Positions 35,173-45,518 of a DNA stretch of 62,140 nucleotides are shown here, piece by piece. Position 1 is the stretch's first letter. Each line of letters starts with the position of its first letter. Location: contig NZ_AFPK01000070.1 of assembly GCF_000220525.1 (NCBI RefSeq), forward strand, positions 1 to 62,140, in the 5' to 3' direction. The notes below the pieces were generated by a model. It made no database searches. It worked only from the letters and a program-made list of their open reading frames with translations, and had not been told where the DNA came from. Made by a program: the position numbers and the translations under genes. Origin of the DNA: Ochrovirga pacifica. Its GTDB lineage: Bacteria; Bacteroidota; Bacteroidia; Flavobacteriales; Flavobacteriaceae.

Positions 35173-36345
35173 TTATTTTAAATTCACAAAATCAGGTAAT
35201 TCCTTACCACTCATCAAGCAGCTGTAGAGTGTTTCCAGTTTTTTTGCTGATTGCTCCCATGTAAAATGAGCTTCAACTAAGGTACGCCCCTTCTTCCCCA
35301 TTTGTTCTAGGGTTGTTTGGTCTAAGGTAAAAAAAGTGACTAACTCCTTTATCAGAACCTCTTCTACTGTATGTATTTCTATGGCTGCATCATGAGCAAA
35401 GCCCTCAGGTATATTGCATTCTTTTGTCATTAAAACAGGCAAATCCCAAGACCAGGCCTCTAACACGGTCATAGGCAGACCTTCACCGTGAGATGGTAAG
35501 ATATAAGCATGGGCTTTTGCATACATTTTCTCCTTTTCTTTGTCAAACTTCGGCCCATGAAACACTACTACTGACTCTAATTGTTGTTGCACAACAATTT
35601 CCTGCAAACGTTCTTCAAAATTCTCTTGAGACCAACCTACAATATCAAGCACCCAATTTTCGAGTACTTGTGGTTCTTGCTTTTGGATGATACCCAAGGC
35701 GTTCAAAAGAATATCTATTCCCTTTTTAGGATGCAATCTTCCTAAAAACAACAAATGCTTTTTAGAATCCTTTTTGATCCTTTTCTTTAAACTCATATCC
35801 TTTGGTAAATTTATTCCATTTGGAATTAATGCAATAGGCTGCTGTATACCATAAGCTCTTATTGCATTATGTTCTGCTACAGACAAAGCTATGTAACAGT
35901 CTATTTGGTTGAATTTTTTTAGTGGAAAAAGAAAAGCACTAACAATCCTTTTAAAAAAACCTTGATTCTCTATAATATAAGGATCCAACATCCCATGTGG
36001 ACTAATAACACTGATTCTTTTTGTGTAACTTTTCCATCGGTTGATCAACACATGATGAAACCTCCACAAACCATGAATATGAAGTAGTTGGTTTTCAGAA
36101 GAAAGAACACGTGATTGCATTTCTTTGGAATACAAAAAGTTATTTTCTTTCTGAAACAGTTCTATGGGCAAAGGATTCCAAGAAGGTGCATCGTTTTCTG
36201 TTTCCGCATCTTTGTATGAATAAACAGTAATGTTGTATTTTTTTGTATCAAACGCTTTGTATAAATCTCGAACTGCATCCAACAATCCTCCTGATTTTTT
36301 TGAAACGGAACAAGTTACTACTCCTACATGCATATTTCTTTCCAT
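35173..36345 (-). CDS. Glycosyltransferase family 4 (GT-B fold)
   Basis: A 390-residue GT4 enzyme of module B. It has GVVTCSVSKKSGGLLDAVRD, an early HIHGLWRFHH and SVISPHGMLDPYII. The donor half contains LLFLGRLHPKKGIDILLNAL, and the EX7E motif lies within HGEGLPMTVLEAW. The alternative Met at residue 5 (MHVGVVTCS) is an equally good start. The donor is unknown. Confidence 0.92.
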   Translation of the reverse strand: MERNMHVGVVTCSVSKKSGGLLDAVRDLYKAFDTKKYNITVYSYKDAETENDAPSWNPLPIELFQKENNFLYSKEMQSRVLSSENQLLHIHGLWRFHHVLINRWKSYTKRISVISPHGMLDPYIIENQGFFKRIVSAFLFPLKKFNQIDCYIALSVAEHNAIRAYGIQQPIALIPNGINLPKDMSLKKRIKKDSKKHLLFLGRLHPKKGIDILLNALGIIQKQEPQVLENWVLDIVGWSQENFEERLQEIVVQQQLESVVVFHGPKFDKEKEKMYAKAHAYILPSHGEGLPMTVLEAWSWDLPVLMTKECNIPEGFAHDAAIEIHTVEEVLIKELVTFFTLDQTTLEQMGKKGRTLVEAHFTWEQSAKKLETLYSCLMSGKELPDFVNLK

Positions 36346-36346
36346 A

Positions 36347-37603
36347 TTATATTGTATTTGGTTTGGTTTTAGCCTTTAATTTTAAAAAAATAAAGCACAA
36401 GATTATAGAGATAAAAAAATAACGAAAATTACTTCTTAATGGATATTGCTGATAGGCAATAAAAAACAAATATGCTGGTAGTGCCATAAGATAACCTATA
36501 AACCTATTTTCTTTAATTGTCTTATTCAAAAGAGACAAACCTATTAGCAGAATCAAAAAATACAATAGAATATATCCACCGCCAAAATGATACACCTCTA
36601 CATTGGCACTGTAAGGCTCAAATACACTAATCCTATTTTGATACTTTAAATAAGAACTAAAGTTATCTATCGAACTAGGAAATGGGGAAAAAGATAAAAC
36701 TTTATATTTTTCAGGGTAATCACCATTCATGTCTTTCGCTTCTGAAAACACCCAAGCGCCACCAAAAATATTTCGCGCATAAAACTTAATTTCATCCATA
36801 CCTGTAGATTGAATCAAACTTATATTTCTTGGAATTTGGCTAATCCCTTGTTGGTATTTTTGACGTCCTTGAAGGGCTGACATATACGACATGGCAATAA
36901 GACAAACAATCATAAACATTTTTGCCTTTTGCCACTTGCTAGGTGTTGTGAATAAAAAAATTGCTCCTAACAAGCCCACCCAAATAAGGCCAGAGGTACG
37001 GGAATTGTTTCCTAACAAATAAATCCAAAAGAAAACACCTATGAAAAAATAAATCCACTTAAAATAAGCAACATGCTTAAGCTTTAATGTTGATAAAAAA
37101 CCAAAAAAGAAAAAACACAGGATTGCATTGATGATAACTGTTTTTTTATACAATACAAGAATTGGATAAGAGGATATCCCTATTTTTTCAGGGTCCACCA
37201 TATCCAAATAACTAAAATTTAATAACAAGACTTTAAAATCAACAGCTAACAAAAAAAATAACAAGAGTAGTAAATTGACAACAGCTCCAAAACAGATAAT
37301 ACGTACAGACTTTGGACTCTTGAGAAAAGCTAGTTTGTCTCGAAAATTTAAAGTTTCTTTTTCATTAGGTACATGAACCATACTCACCAAGGAACACAGG
37401 TACAAGCCTAGATAAAACAATTCTGTCTCCATAGTATTCTTTACATGTTGAAATTCTTCCACCCAGTAGTTACACACAAAAATAGAAGCGACGTTAATGA
37501 GTAAAAAATGCACAGACGGTTGTATCCACACTTTTCTTTTTTTCCCTAAAAAAAACAGGAACAGCAACAACAAAAAGTTAATAACTATGAAATAGGTATT
37601 CAT
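36347..37603 (-). CDS. Wzy-like polysaccharide polymerase (module B)
   Basis: A 418-residue membrane protein with about ten to twelve hydrophobic helices. It has a polar segment around residues 240-330 (GRQKYQQGISQIPRNISL, then ARNIFGGAWVFSEAKDMNGD), likely the large periplasmic loop. This matches the oligosaccharide repeat-unit polymerase topology, and module B otherwise lacks a polymerase. Low sequence conservation in the family makes context the main support. It starts 6 nt after the GT2 gene. Confidence 0.75.
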   Translation of the reverse strand: MNTYFIVINFLLLLFLFFLGKKRKVWIQPSVHFLLINVASIFVCNYWVEEFQHVKNTMETELFYLGLYLCSLVSMVHVPNEKETLNFRDKLAFLKSPKSVRIICFGAVVNLLLLLFFLLAVDFKVLLLNFSYLDMVDPEKIGISSYPILVLYKKTVIINAILCFFFFGFLSTLKLKHVAYFKWIYFFIGVFFWIYLLGNNSRTSGLIWVGLLGAIFLFTTPSKWQKAKMFMIVCLIAMSYMSALQGRQKYQQGISQIPRNISLIQSTGMDEIKFYARNIFGGAWVFSEAKDMNGDYPEKYKVLSFSPFPSSIDNFSSYLKYQNRISVFEPYSANVEVYHFGGGYILLYFLILLIGLSLLNKTIKENRFIGYLMALPAYLFFIAYQQYPLRSNFRYFFISIILCFIFLKLKAKTKPNTI

Positions 37604-37609
37604 CGTATC

Positions 37610-38557
37610 CTAATTGGTGATTAGTATTTTTAGCAATTTAAGTCTATTTTTTATAGAAATGGAACGCTCAAACATTGTCTTAAATAACTGACTTTTTTTA
37701 ACCATATTGTGGGAATTGATTAACAAAGAAACCTTAAAATTATTGAACCATAATGTTTTTTTTGCCAAGTTATGTTTATCTATCCATTGAAAAACAGTAT
37801 CTAGAGGCGAATTGTAGGGATCTTTCCAAGGTAATTGTACACCAATCTTGGCCAATTCCTTTTCTATAATTTGAACTCTAATTTGATTGGCATAACTTGT
37901 CTGCTTTGCAAGATGTTGATTGGTTATTTGTTGATTGCTTTTTCTATACCAAAGCAACACCTCCTTACAATTATGCACCTTTCCTACTTCTAACAAATCT
38001 ACGATGAGTTGATAATCTTGTGCAAAACGTAATTTCTCATTGTAGGCAACACCGAGTGTTTTAAAAGCTTCCGTTTTAATTAATAATGTTGGATGAATAA
38101 TTGGATTGTGTATCAATAAATCGCTCACAATATCTTTGTACGAAACTGGATAATATTTCTTTTGTAGTTTTTGTTCTTGCTCATCTATTACATGAACACG
38201 CGAACCGCAAGCGATATAATCTTCGTTCTCTAGTAAAAAAGTCACTTGTTTGCTCAACCTATCAGGCAAAGAAATATCATCCGCATCCATGCGGGCAATG
38301 TATTTTCCTTTGGCTACTTTTATTCCTTTGTTTAGAGATTTGGTCAAGCCTATGTTTTCGGTATTTTCCACAACAACAATACGTGTATCCTCTGCTGCAA
38401 AACGAGACAATACCTTACGGTTTTCTTTTCTTTCAGGATTGTCATTCACAATAATGAATTCGAAATCCGAAAAAGTTTGTGTCAGAATAGAATTAATAGC
38501 TTTTTCTAACCAATCTAGAGGTTCTGCATACACGGACATGAGTACTGATACTAACAT
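37610..38557 (-). CDS. Glycosyltransferase family 2 (GT-A fold)
   Basis: A 315-residue GT2 enzyme starting MLVSVLMSVYAEPLDWLEKA. It has IIVNDNPERKENRKVL, YIARMDADDISLPDRL with the DxD site, and RFAQDYQLIVDLL as the catalytic-base region. It is abutted to the ATP-grasp gene with no gap (stop at 38558, start at 38557). The donor is unknown. Confidence 0.92.
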   Translation of the reverse strand: MLVSVLMSVYAEPLDWLEKAINSILTQTFSDFEFIIVNDNPERKENRKVLSRFAAEDTRIVVVENTENIGLTKSLNKGIKVAKGKYIARMDADDISLPDRLSKQVTFLLENEDYIACGSRVHVIDEQEQKLQKKYYPVSYKDIVSDLLIHNPIIHPTLLIKTEAFKTLGVAYNEKLRFAQDYQLIVDLLEVGKVHNCKEVLLWYRKSNQQITNQHLAKQTSYANQIRVQIIEKELAKIGVQLPWKDPYNSPLDTVFQWIDKHNLAKKTLWFNNFKVSLLINSHNMVKKSQLFKTMFERSISIKNRLKLLKILITN

Positions 38558-39499
38558 CTATTGTAATTTTAATTTAGCTCCGATTTTTAAATCCCACTCA
38601 TTTGGTTCAATAGGCTGAAAACCAGAATCATGATGAAATGTTATTTCACCAAAATACAATTTAGATTCTACTTCGTACCAATCTACTCTAGCATATTTAA
38701 AAGAACTAGAGATTTTCTCAGATAGTAAAACCATCTCATCCAAACAATTAGGTTTTTCAATATCAATATCTGATTGAACAGTTTTGACTCCATCCAATAT
38801 ACTTGCCCAATCAAATGGCAATCTTTGCCAATTGATATCGTACCAGTTCCTGCGATGCTCTTTTGTTCCTCTGTGTAAATCAACAGAAATCATTTCTACC
38901 TTTCCATGAATACAATGGACTTTGTAATCATAAGGAATGCTTCCACCTTTTTGCATTAAAAGTTTTTCTACTACTACTCTAGGTTTTATATTTTTATACT
39001 GCCATTCCTTGGTATGATAGTAATAATTTTTTTTCATAGCTGCTCTCATCTTATTTCGAACAGCATTTAAATCAAACTGTTTTTTATCACGTACAATTAC
39101 ATAGTTCCCACTATCGTGGTTTGTTTTTATTATCACTGGGTAATCGGGCAACTTATCCATAGTAAGTTGACTCACATCTTCTGTGTGAAAAACCAAAGGG
39201 ATTAAATATTGCTCTCCTACTTTTTGAGCAACGTAGTCTCTAACCATATACTTATCAGCACACTGCGTGTGCAAGGGTGTCCTGTCATTTAGCTTCAACC
39301 ATTGAATCTTTTCATTGAATGTTTTTGGATTTTCTAAATTTAATTGGTAACCTTGGAATTTATAAAAGTTGTTATATATAACCCTTTTTTCATCAACAAT
39401 CCTAAAACGATAAAAGTCAAATATTTTCTTAGGGAATTTAAACAGAATTTTAAACCACTTATGTTCGTTATATATTTTCTTTACAAAAGGCCTAATCAT
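38558..39499 (-). CDS. TupA-like ATP-grasp protein
   Basis: A 313-residue ATP-grasp-like protein of the TupA (teichuronopeptide synthesis) type. It has ENPKTFNEKIQWLKLNDRTP, CADKYMVRDYV, VIIKTNHDSGNYVIV (ATP-binding lysine region), VVEKLLM and a late ARVDWYEVESKLYFGEITF. TupA-like proteins are thought to make amide bonds between uronic acids and amino acids, so module B may carry an amino-acid amide on a uronic acid supplied through ugd. That step is inferred from the family, not shown here. Confidence 0.85.
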   Translation of the reverse strand: MIRPFVKKIYNEHKWFKILFKFPKKIFDFYRFRIVDEKRVIYNNFYKFQGYQLNLENPKTFNEKIQWLKLNDRTPLHTQCADKYMVRDYVAQKVGEQYLIPLVFHTEDVSQLTMDKLPDYPVIIKTNHDSGNYVIVRDKKQFDLNAVRNKMRAAMKKNYYYHTKEWQYKNIKPRVVVEKLLMQKGGSIPYDYKVHCIHGKVEMISVDLHRGTKEHRRNWYDINWQRLPFDWASILDGVKTVQSDIDIEKPNCLDEMVLLSEKISSSFKYARVDWYEVESKLYFGEITFHHDSGFQPIEPNEWDLKIGAKLKLQ

Positions 39500-39506
39500 A
39501 TTTCCA

Positions 39507-39974
39507 TCAATTATATTTTTTTATTACCCTAGCAGGGCTACCTACCACCACACAATTACTTGGAATGTCTTTGGTAACCACACTCCCTGCTCCTATCATT
39601 ACGTTATCGCCCACAGTAACTCCCTGTAAAACAATGGTTCCAGCTCCAACTTGCACATTGTCACCAATCCTAATGCTCTCTCCATAATGTCTATCATGAT
39701 TGTTTGATTTTGTTAAATCTAGCGAAATTGTAATCAGTTTAACGCCATCAGAAAGAGCTACATCATCACCTATAGTAATGGGATACGTTGCATTTATGTA
39801 TACATTATTATTTAGTGCTACATTATTCCCTATTTTCAAATTTTCACCATGTACCACATTGATATTTGTCCCATACAAAGTTGGAAAGTTCTCAGAATTT
39901 GACAACTGAGTTTTTAAGTAACTTTTCAGTAAGTAAAAATGTAGCTTTTTAATTATTTTATAAAATTCCCCCAT
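39507..39974 (-). CDS. Hexapeptide-repeat acyltransferase (LbH fold)
   Basis: A 155-residue left-handed beta-helix acetyltransferase from ATG 39974; an upstream in-frame TTG is less likely. The repeats [45 protein letters not shown] and [15 protein letters not shown] are followed by [18 protein letters not shown]. It probably acetylates a module B sugar. It is short for the family and lies between the flippase and the TupA-like gene. Confidence 0.87.
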   Translation of the reverse strand: MGEFYKIIKKLHFYLLKSYLKTQLSNSENFPTLYGTNINVVHGENLKIGNNVALNNNVYINATYPITIGDDVALSDGVKLITISLDLTKSNNHDRHYGESIRIGDNVQVGAGTIVLQGVTVGDNVMIGAGSVVTKDIPSNCVVVGSPARVIKKYN

Positions 39975-39985
39975 AGTCAACAATA

Positions 39986-41233
39986 TTAGTAAATCAATTT
40001 TTTCTTAAAGGCAACCCAAAACAAACAGCTAAATATAAACACTTCTACAAGCACTGATGTAACGGAAACTGAGTAAATGGTGATACTTTCAGTAAATTTT
40101 AGTACCAAAAAGCAAAACCCAAAGAATAAAGTTCCACTAAATGCAATCATGGAAAATATTTTTTTATATCCAAACACAACCAACCTACCAGAGCCAAAAA
40201 ACTGATTCAAACAAGTAAACAACGCTGCAAACACTAAAATTTGAACAATTTCTTTAGCAGCAACCATATCGTTTCCTCCTATTAATACGACCAATTGCTC
40301 ACTGAAAACAAAACAGGCTAAGACTAGAACTGCTGTTATCACAAACGAGAGACCTAAAAACTTATTTATCTTACTTAAGCTTTTATTTCTTGAAATATTT
40401 GGAAAAATTGCCTGAAAGAAAATAAGCACTGGGGTTTTGATAAAGTTTAAAATTTTCTCACCCAAATCATACATTGCTACTTCTGTCATACCTAAAAAAC
40501 TACCAACAACTACTTTATTAGCACTTGCATATATAGTTGTAGAGACATTGGAAATAAAGAAAGGCAAACTCTCTTTAAAATAATAGATTAATTTTCTTGT
40601 TGGTTGTACCGATAAATTTACCTTTTCACCTTTAAACATAATCATAAACCCAACAAAAGCACCGATAGCAACACCTCCTACCTGTAAAATTTGTGCTAAA
40701 AGATAATCATCATTTCTTTTAATCACAAAAAATACTAAAACAGTAAAAAGAAGCTTAACCCCTACATTAATGTAAGTTATATATTTCATTTTTTCAACGC
40801 CTTGAAAATACCATTGTGGGAATAATAACTCATTTACACTCATAAAAAAAGCAACCAGATAAACTTTATAGTTGAGCCTAAGCGAATCTACCGAAAAAAC
40901 AATAGTAACATACACAACCAAACATAATACCCACAATATTATTTTATTCAAATATACTGACGAAACTATTTCATTTATATGTTCTTTAGTTTTAGCTGTA
41001 GATATCAATTGTGTTGCAGAAATGTGAAAACCAAAATTGACAAACAAAGAAAAATAAATTACCAAGGCTTGAGAGAACATCATCAATCCATAATTCTCGC
41101 TTCCCAAGGTTCTAATTAAATAAGGATAGGAAACAAATGGCAATAGAATTCTTGCAATCTGCAACAAAGTCAAGTATGAAAAATTCTCAAAAACTTTCTT
41201 ATTACCTTTATAAAAATTTAAAATTCTCCCCAT
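39986..41233 (-). CDS. Wzx-like oligosaccharide flippase (module B)
   Basis: A 415-residue MOP-superfamily flippase. It starts with [20 protein letters not shown], then [20 protein letters not shown], the typical Wzx N-terminus, and has about 12 hydrophobic helices. I chose ATG 41233; the TTG eight codons upstream is less likely. It is the first gene of module B, with its own promoter about 90 nt upstream. It differs from the 511-residue module A flippase, consistent with a different repeat unit. Confidence 0.92.
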   Translation of the reverse strand: MGRILNFYKGNKKVFENFSYLTLLQIARILLPFVSYPYLIRTLGSENYGLMMFSQALVIYFSLFVNFGFHISATQLISTAKTKEHINEIVSSVYLNKIILWVLCLVVYVTIVFSVDSLRLNYKVYLVAFFMSVNELLFPQWYFQGVEKMKYITYINVGVKLLFTVLVFFVIKRNDDYLLAQILQVGGVAIGAFVGFMIMFKGEKVNLSVQPTRKLIYYFKESLPFFISNVSTTIYASANKVVVGSFLGMTEVAMYDLGEKILNFIKTPVLIFFQAIFPNISRNKSLSKINKFLGLSFVITAVLVLACFVFSEQLVVLIGGNDMVAAKEIVQILVFAALFTCLNQFFGSGRLVVFGYKKIFSMIAFSGTLFFGFCFLVLKFTESITIYSVSVTSVLVEVFIFSCLFWVAFKKKLIY

Positions 41234-41324
41234 TAACTTCTGATTAATTGATGGCAATCTTAGATGGCATACCTAAATAAAAAACAGCATGTAATAAGAT
41301 TTTATCATACTTTAAAACCACAAC

Positions 41325-41354
41325 CAAAGATAACTTTAATCATGGATTAACAAA
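41325..41354 (-). promoter_or_regulatory. Promoter of polysaccharide module B
   Basis: On the minus strand TTTG (41351-41354), 18 nt, then TATCTTTG (41325-41332), one nt short of the ideal 19-nt spacing. It lies between the gmd terminator and the module B flippase, in a 169-nt gap, so the module is an independent transcription unit. Confidence 0.6.
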
Positions 41355-41402
41355 GTTTTTTAAAAGACTTTCATATATTTTTTTCTTGGATGTATGACAT
41401 AT

Positions 41403-41443
41403 AAAAATCCATAACCAATATATATTTTGATTATGGATTTTTT
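41403..41443 (-). terminator. Terminator after gmd
   Basis: AAAAATCCATAA and TTATGGATTTTT form a stem around a roughly 17-nt loop and are followed by T residues on the minus strand. It lies 33 nt after the gmd stop. Confidence 0.7.
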
Positions 41444-41475
41444 ATCTATTCTGTTAGCAAGTCTCTTTATTATGA

Positions 41476-42603
41476 CTACTCCACTTGCTTTAAGATTTCG
41501 TGACCTGCTTTTAACATGTCTACGTCTTTTTTCATCAATTTTACATCCGACTCCATCATGTCTTTTACCAATCCTGCCAAGTCGTATTCTGGTATCCAAC
41601 CTAATTTTTCTTTTGCTTTGGTTGGGTCTCCAATTAACAAATCTACCTCTGTAGGGCGGAAATAAGAAGGATCTACTGATAAGATTTCTTTTCCTATTTC
41701 TACTTGGTACTCTTTGTTATTACAAGCCTTTACATATGCTTTTTCATCCACTCCTTCTCCTTTGAATTCTAATTCAATTCCAACTTCTTCAAAAGCCATG
41801 CGTACAAAATCACGTACTGTTGTGGTTACTCCTGTTGCAATTACCCAATCTTCTGCTTTGTCTGCCTGTAAAATCATCCACATCATACGTACATAATCTT
41901 TGGCGTGTCCCCAGTCACGTTTTGCTTCTAAATTCCCTAAATACAATTTATCTTGCAATCCTAAGGCTATTTTAGCCACAGCTCTAGTAATTTTTCTCGT
42001 TACAAACGTCTCACCTCTTCTTGGTGATTCGTGGTTGAATAACAATCCATTACATGCAAACATATCGTATGCTTCACGGTAATTCTTGGTAATCCAGAAT
42101 CCGTAAATTTTTGCTACTCCATATGGTGAACGCGGGTATAATGGTGTGTTTTCATCATAAAAACCTCTTTCGTTTTTATTCTCTGCCAATCCTCCAAACA
42201 ACTCTGAAGTAGAAGCTTGGTAAATTCTTGTTTTGTCAGTCAACCCTAACAACCTTACTGCTTCTAATATTCTTAACGTCCCTAATCCGTCAACATTTCC
42301 TACGTATTCCGGACAATCAAAAGATACTTTAACGTGAGACATTGCCCCTAAGTTGTAAATCTCGTCTGGTTGACATTCTTGGATGATACGCGTTAAGTTC
42401 ATAGAGTCTGTTAGATCTCCATAGTGTAACTTTAATCTTTGGTTTGGATCGTGTGGATCTTGATACAAATGGTCGATTCTGTCTGTGTTGAACAAAGAAG
42501 ATCTTCTTTTGATACCGTGTACCTCATATCCTTTTTCTAATAATAATTCTGCTAGGTAAGACCCATCCTGTCCTGTGATTCCTGTGATTAATGCTACTTT
42601 CAT
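41476..42603 (-). CDS. gmd: GDP-mannose 4,6-dehydratase
   Basis: The enzyme converts GDP-D-mannose to GDP-4-keto-6-deoxymannose, the first step to GDP-L-fucose. The 375 residues begin [20 protein letters not shown] (NADP-binding). They contain [21 protein letters not shown] (catalytic Tyr/Lys) and [18 protein letters not shown], all characteristic of Gmd. It is the last gene of the supply operon and ends before a hairpin terminator. A short heptanucleotide array separates it from fcl. Confidence 0.97.
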   Translation of the reverse strand: MKVALITGITGQDGSYLAELLLEKGYEVHGIKRRSSLFNTDRIDHLYQDPHDPNQRLKLHYGDLTDSMNLTRIIQECQPDEIYNLGAMSHVKVSFDCPEYVGNVDGLGTLRILEAVRLLGLTDKTRIYQASTSELFGGLAENKNERGFYDENTPLYPRSPYGVAKIYGFWITKNYREAYDMFACNGLLFNHESPRRGETFVTRKITRAVAKIALGLQDKLYLGNLEAKRDWGHAKDYVRMMWMILQADKAEDWVIATGVTTTVRDFVRMAFEEVGIELEFKGEGVDEKAYVKACNNKEYQVEIGKEILSVDPSYFRPTEVDLLIGDPTKAKEKLGWIPEYDLAGLVKDMMESDVKLMKKDVDMLKAGHEILKQVE

Positions 42604-42632
42604 ATTCTTTATAGTTTAATTTTTTGTTTGTA

Positions 42633-42688
42633 TTCGATAATCGGTGACCAATGTTCGGTGTTCGATGTTCGGTGTTCGATGATCGATT
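42633..42688 (+). repeat. Heptanucleotide array 4 (8 units)
   Basis: Exactly eight heptamers can be read in phase: ttcgata, atcggtg, accaatg, ttcggtg, ttcgatg, ttcggtg, ttcgatg, atcgatt. It is the smallest array and lies in the 170-bp gap between fcl and gmd. The rest of the gap shows no clear promoter. Confidence 0.85.
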
Positions 42689-42773
42689 GATTATTTTTAT
42701 CTCTGCTACCTGTTGTCTATGCTAATTTCTTTTTCGCTTTGTAAAATCAATTAGAACAAACAATTCAGAACTG

Positions 42774-43724
42774 TTATAGTTTCACTTCTTTAAAATTCTC
42801 TATATTTTCTAAAAACCATTGATAGGTTTTTTCAATTCCTTCTTGCAACTCAACCTGATGTTTCCATCCCAAAGCATGCATTTTACTGATATCCATTAAT
42901 TTTCTTGGAGTACCGTCAGGTTTACTACTATCCCAAATAATTTCTCCAGTATGCCCTACTGCTTTCTGAATGGTTTCTGCCAACTCTTTTATGGTTAAAT
43001 CAACACCTGTTCCTACATTGTATAAGTATTCTGGCAATACATTTTCTAAGGCAAAAATAACCGATCTTGCCATGTCGTCTACAAACAAAAATTCTCTCAT
43101 CGGTGTTCCACTTCCCCATAAAGTTACAGGTGTATGTCCATTTTCTTTCGCTTCGTGAAACTTACGAATCATTGCTGGCAGCACGTGAGATGTTTTTAAA
43201 TCAAAATTGTCATGTGTTCCATACAAGTTCGTAGGCATTAAACTTACAAAATCTTTTCCATATTGCTTTCTAATTGCCTGACATGCTTTCACTCCCGTTA
43301 TTTTTGCAATGGCATACCACTCATTTGTTGGCTCTAAAGAATCTGTTAACAAATGTTCTTCTTTTAAAGGTTGTGGAGCAAATTTTGGATAAATACACGA
43401 ACTACCTAAGAAGATAAATTTTTGCACATCGTATTTATTGGCTGCATCTATCAAATTGTTTTGAATCTGCATGTTTTCCATGATGAATTGGTAAGGATAG
43501 TCGTTGTTTGCCAAAATCCCTCCTACTCTTGCTGCAGCATCAATGACTACTTCTGGCTTTTCTTCTTTAAAAAAAGCTTCTACGTCTTGTTGAGAACGTA
43601 AGTCTAATTCTGCACTTCTTTTTCCAATTAAATTGGTGTATCCTTCTTGCTCTAGGATTCTCCAAACTGCACCTCCTACCATTCCTCGGTGCCCTGCGAT
43701 GTATATTTTAGCTTCTTTGTTCAT
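42774..43724 (-). CDS. fcl: GDP-L-fucose synthase
   Basis: The NADPH-dependent epimerase/reductase completes GDP-L-fucose synthesis after Gmd. The 316 residues start with [19 protein letters not shown]. They have [26 protein letters not shown] (catalytic Tyr/Lys) and [13 protein letters not shown], diagnostic for Fcl/WcaG. The product probably feeds the HxRRGD protein at 19035. It starts 7 nt after manA. Confidence 0.97.
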   Translation of the reverse strand: MNKEAKIYIAGHRGMVGGAVWRILEQEGYTNLIGKRSAELDLRSQQDVEAFFKEEKPEVVIDAAARVGGILANNDYPYQFIMENMQIQNNLIDAANKYDVQKFIFLGSSCIYPKFAPQPLKEEHLLTDSLEPTNEWYAIAKITGVKACQAIRKQYGKDFVSLMPTNLYGTHDNFDLKTSHVLPAMIRKFHEAKENGHTPVTLWGSGTPMREFLFVDDMARSVIFALENVLPEYLYNVGTGVDLTIKELAETIQKAVGHTGEIIWDSSKPDGTPRKLMDISKMHALGWKHQVELQEGIEKTYQWFLENIENFKEVKL

Positions 43725-43731
43725 GTCTTTT

Positions 43732-44703
43732 TTATTTAATATAAACCTCTAATAATTCTGCTTCTTTGGCTTTGATCGCTACTTGCTTTTGATTCGCTGG
43801 AATCAAAATAGTTTCCCCTTTTTTTATGTTTTCAGAAATTTGCCCTGTAGACACCTCTGCTTCTCCTTCTACACACATATAAATTACAAAAGAATCTATT
43901 TCCTTGTATTCTTTATTTACCTGACCTTCTACTTTGACATAGTTGGTGGTAAAATATTGACATGAGGCAATATTAGAACTTTTGTTAGTTATTTTGTCGT
44001 ATTTGCACTTAAAATCTTTGTTAAATTTATAGTCAATTGCATCCAAAGCTAACTCTGTGTGCAGTTCTCTAGAGTTTCCTTCGCTGTCTACACGATCCCA
44101 ATCATAAATACGATAGGTAATGTCCGAAGTTTGTTGAATCTCTGCAATCAAACAACCTGCACCAATAGCATGTACCAACCCTTCCTTGATAAAAAAACTA
44201 TCCCCTTTGCTTACTTCTTCAAAGTTTAAGATGTCTAAAATTTTTCCTGAATTCAAAGCTTCTAAGTAAGACTCTTTGTCTAAATCTTTGGTAAAACCAA
44301 CATTCAACTTAGAATCTGCATCCGCATCCATTACATACCACATTTCTGTTTTCCCAAAAGAATTGTGTCGTTCTTTAGCTAACTGATCATTTGGATGCAA
44401 TTGAATGGATAGATTTTCCTTTGCATCAATAAATTTGATTAACAATGGAAATTTTTCTCCAAATTCTTGGTAAATTTTCTCTCCTACCAAATCTCCTTTG
44501 TGTTCTTTGATAATTTCTGTCAAGCTTTTTCCAGCCATTGTTCCATTGGCAACAATCGATATGTCTCCTGGAACATTAGATATCTCCCAGCTTTCTCCTG
44601 TAGTTTCACTTTCTGCTTGTTTGTTGAATAAGTTTTTCAACTTGGTTCCTCCCCAGATTTTATCTTTTAAGATGGGAGCAAATTTGATTGGATAATTGAT
44701 CAT
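43732..44703 (-). CDS. manA: Mannose-6-phosphate isomerase, class I
   Basis: The zinc cupin isomerase links fructose 6-phosphate to mannose 6-phosphate and so feeds GDP-mannose. The 323 residues open with [18 protein letters not shown]. They have [12 protein letters not shown] (zinc ligands), [34 protein letters not shown] and YRIYDWDR. Array 5 begins 16 nt upstream of its start codon, which leaves no room for a normal promoter, so it is probably cotranscribed through the array. Confidence 0.95.
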   Translation of the reverse strand: MINYPIKFAPILKDKIWGGTKLKNLFNKQAESETTGESWEISNVPGDISIVANGTMAGKSLTEIIKEHKGDLVGEKIYQEFGEKFPLLIKFIDAKENLSIQLHPNDQLAKERHNSFGKTEMWYVMDADADSKLNVGFTKDLDKESYLEALNSGKILDILNFEEVSKGDSFFIKEGLVHAIGAGCLIAEIQQTSDITYRIYDWDRVDSEGNSRELHTELALDAIDYKFNKDFKCKYDKITNKSSNIASCQYFTTNYVKVEGQVNKEYKEIDSFVIYMCVEGEAEVSTGQISENIKKGETILIPANQKQVAIKAKEAELLEVYIK

Positions 44704-44718
44704 TTTGGTTCTTTGTTT

Positions 44719-44893
<175 letters not shown>

Positions 44894-45238
44894 TTATTTT
44901 AATGATTTAATCAATTTATGTAACATCATTTTTATTCTTATACAAACCTCGTACAATTCTTCGTATTCAGAAATTGAAATATATTTTAAATCTTTAGCCA
45001 AAAACAAATGGTAATTGGTTTCTTCTAATGAACCTTTGGCAATGTACAAAAACTGTATGTACTCTTTTTTATATTGTCGTTCTTGACCTTCCAAAATATT
45101 TGTTGGCACACTACTCGCACTTCTTCTTATTTGACTTATCAAACCATAGGTTTCTGTATTGGGAAATGTAGACGAAACCTGATAAACTTTCAACGTTAAT
45201 TGATGTGCCAGCTTCCACACTTCTAATTTAGATTCCAT
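44894..45238 (-). CDS. Four-helix-bundle protein (23S rRNA intervening-sequence family)
   Basis: A 114-residue all-helical protein with LEVWKLAHQLTLKVYQVSST, TYGLISQIRRSASSVPTNIL, EGQERQYKKEYIQFLYIAKG and SLEETNYHLFLAKDL. This is the signature pattern of the S23/IVS four-helix-bundle family, whose cellular role is not established. The family shares its fold with the Avd accessory protein of diversity-generating retroelements, but no reverse transcriptase is present here. The gene is wedged between arrays 5 and 6, with 0 and 13 bp to spare, inside a nucleotide-sugar operon where it has no obvious metabolic job. Confidence 0.9.
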   Translation of the reverse strand: MESKLEVWKLAHQLTLKVYQVSSTFPNTETYGLISQIRRSASSVPTNILEGQERQYKKEYIQFLYIAKGSLEETNYHLFLAKDLKYISISEYEELYEVCIRIKMMLHKLIKSLK

Positions 45239-45251
45239 TGTCCTTTGTCAG

Positions 45252-45492
45252 TTTTCAATGTTCGATTCTCGGTGTTCGATGGTCGATGGTCGATTCTCGG
45301 TGTTCGATGGTCGATGGTCGATTCTCGGTGTTCGTTGTTCGATGGTTGATGGTCGGTATTCGATTCTCGGTGTTCGATTCTCGGTGTTCGATGGTCGATG
45401 GTCGATGGTCGATTCTCGGTGTTCGATGGTCGATGGTCGATTCTCGGTGTTCGATGATCGATTCTCGATGTTCGGTTGTCGGTTTTCGATGA
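45252..45492 (+). repeat. Heptanucleotide array 6 (about 34 units)
   Basis: The string gattctc starts at 45264, 45292, 45320, 45362, 45376, 45411, 45439 and 45460. All spacings are multiples of 7 (28, 28, 42, 14, 35, 28, 21). The dominant higher-order unit is 28 bp. The heptamer phase is kept over about 240 bp. It lies between the ugd stop and the start of the four-helix-bundle gene. Confidence 0.95.
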
Positions 45493-45518
45493 TTGTATAC
45501 CTGATACTTTATAAAAAA

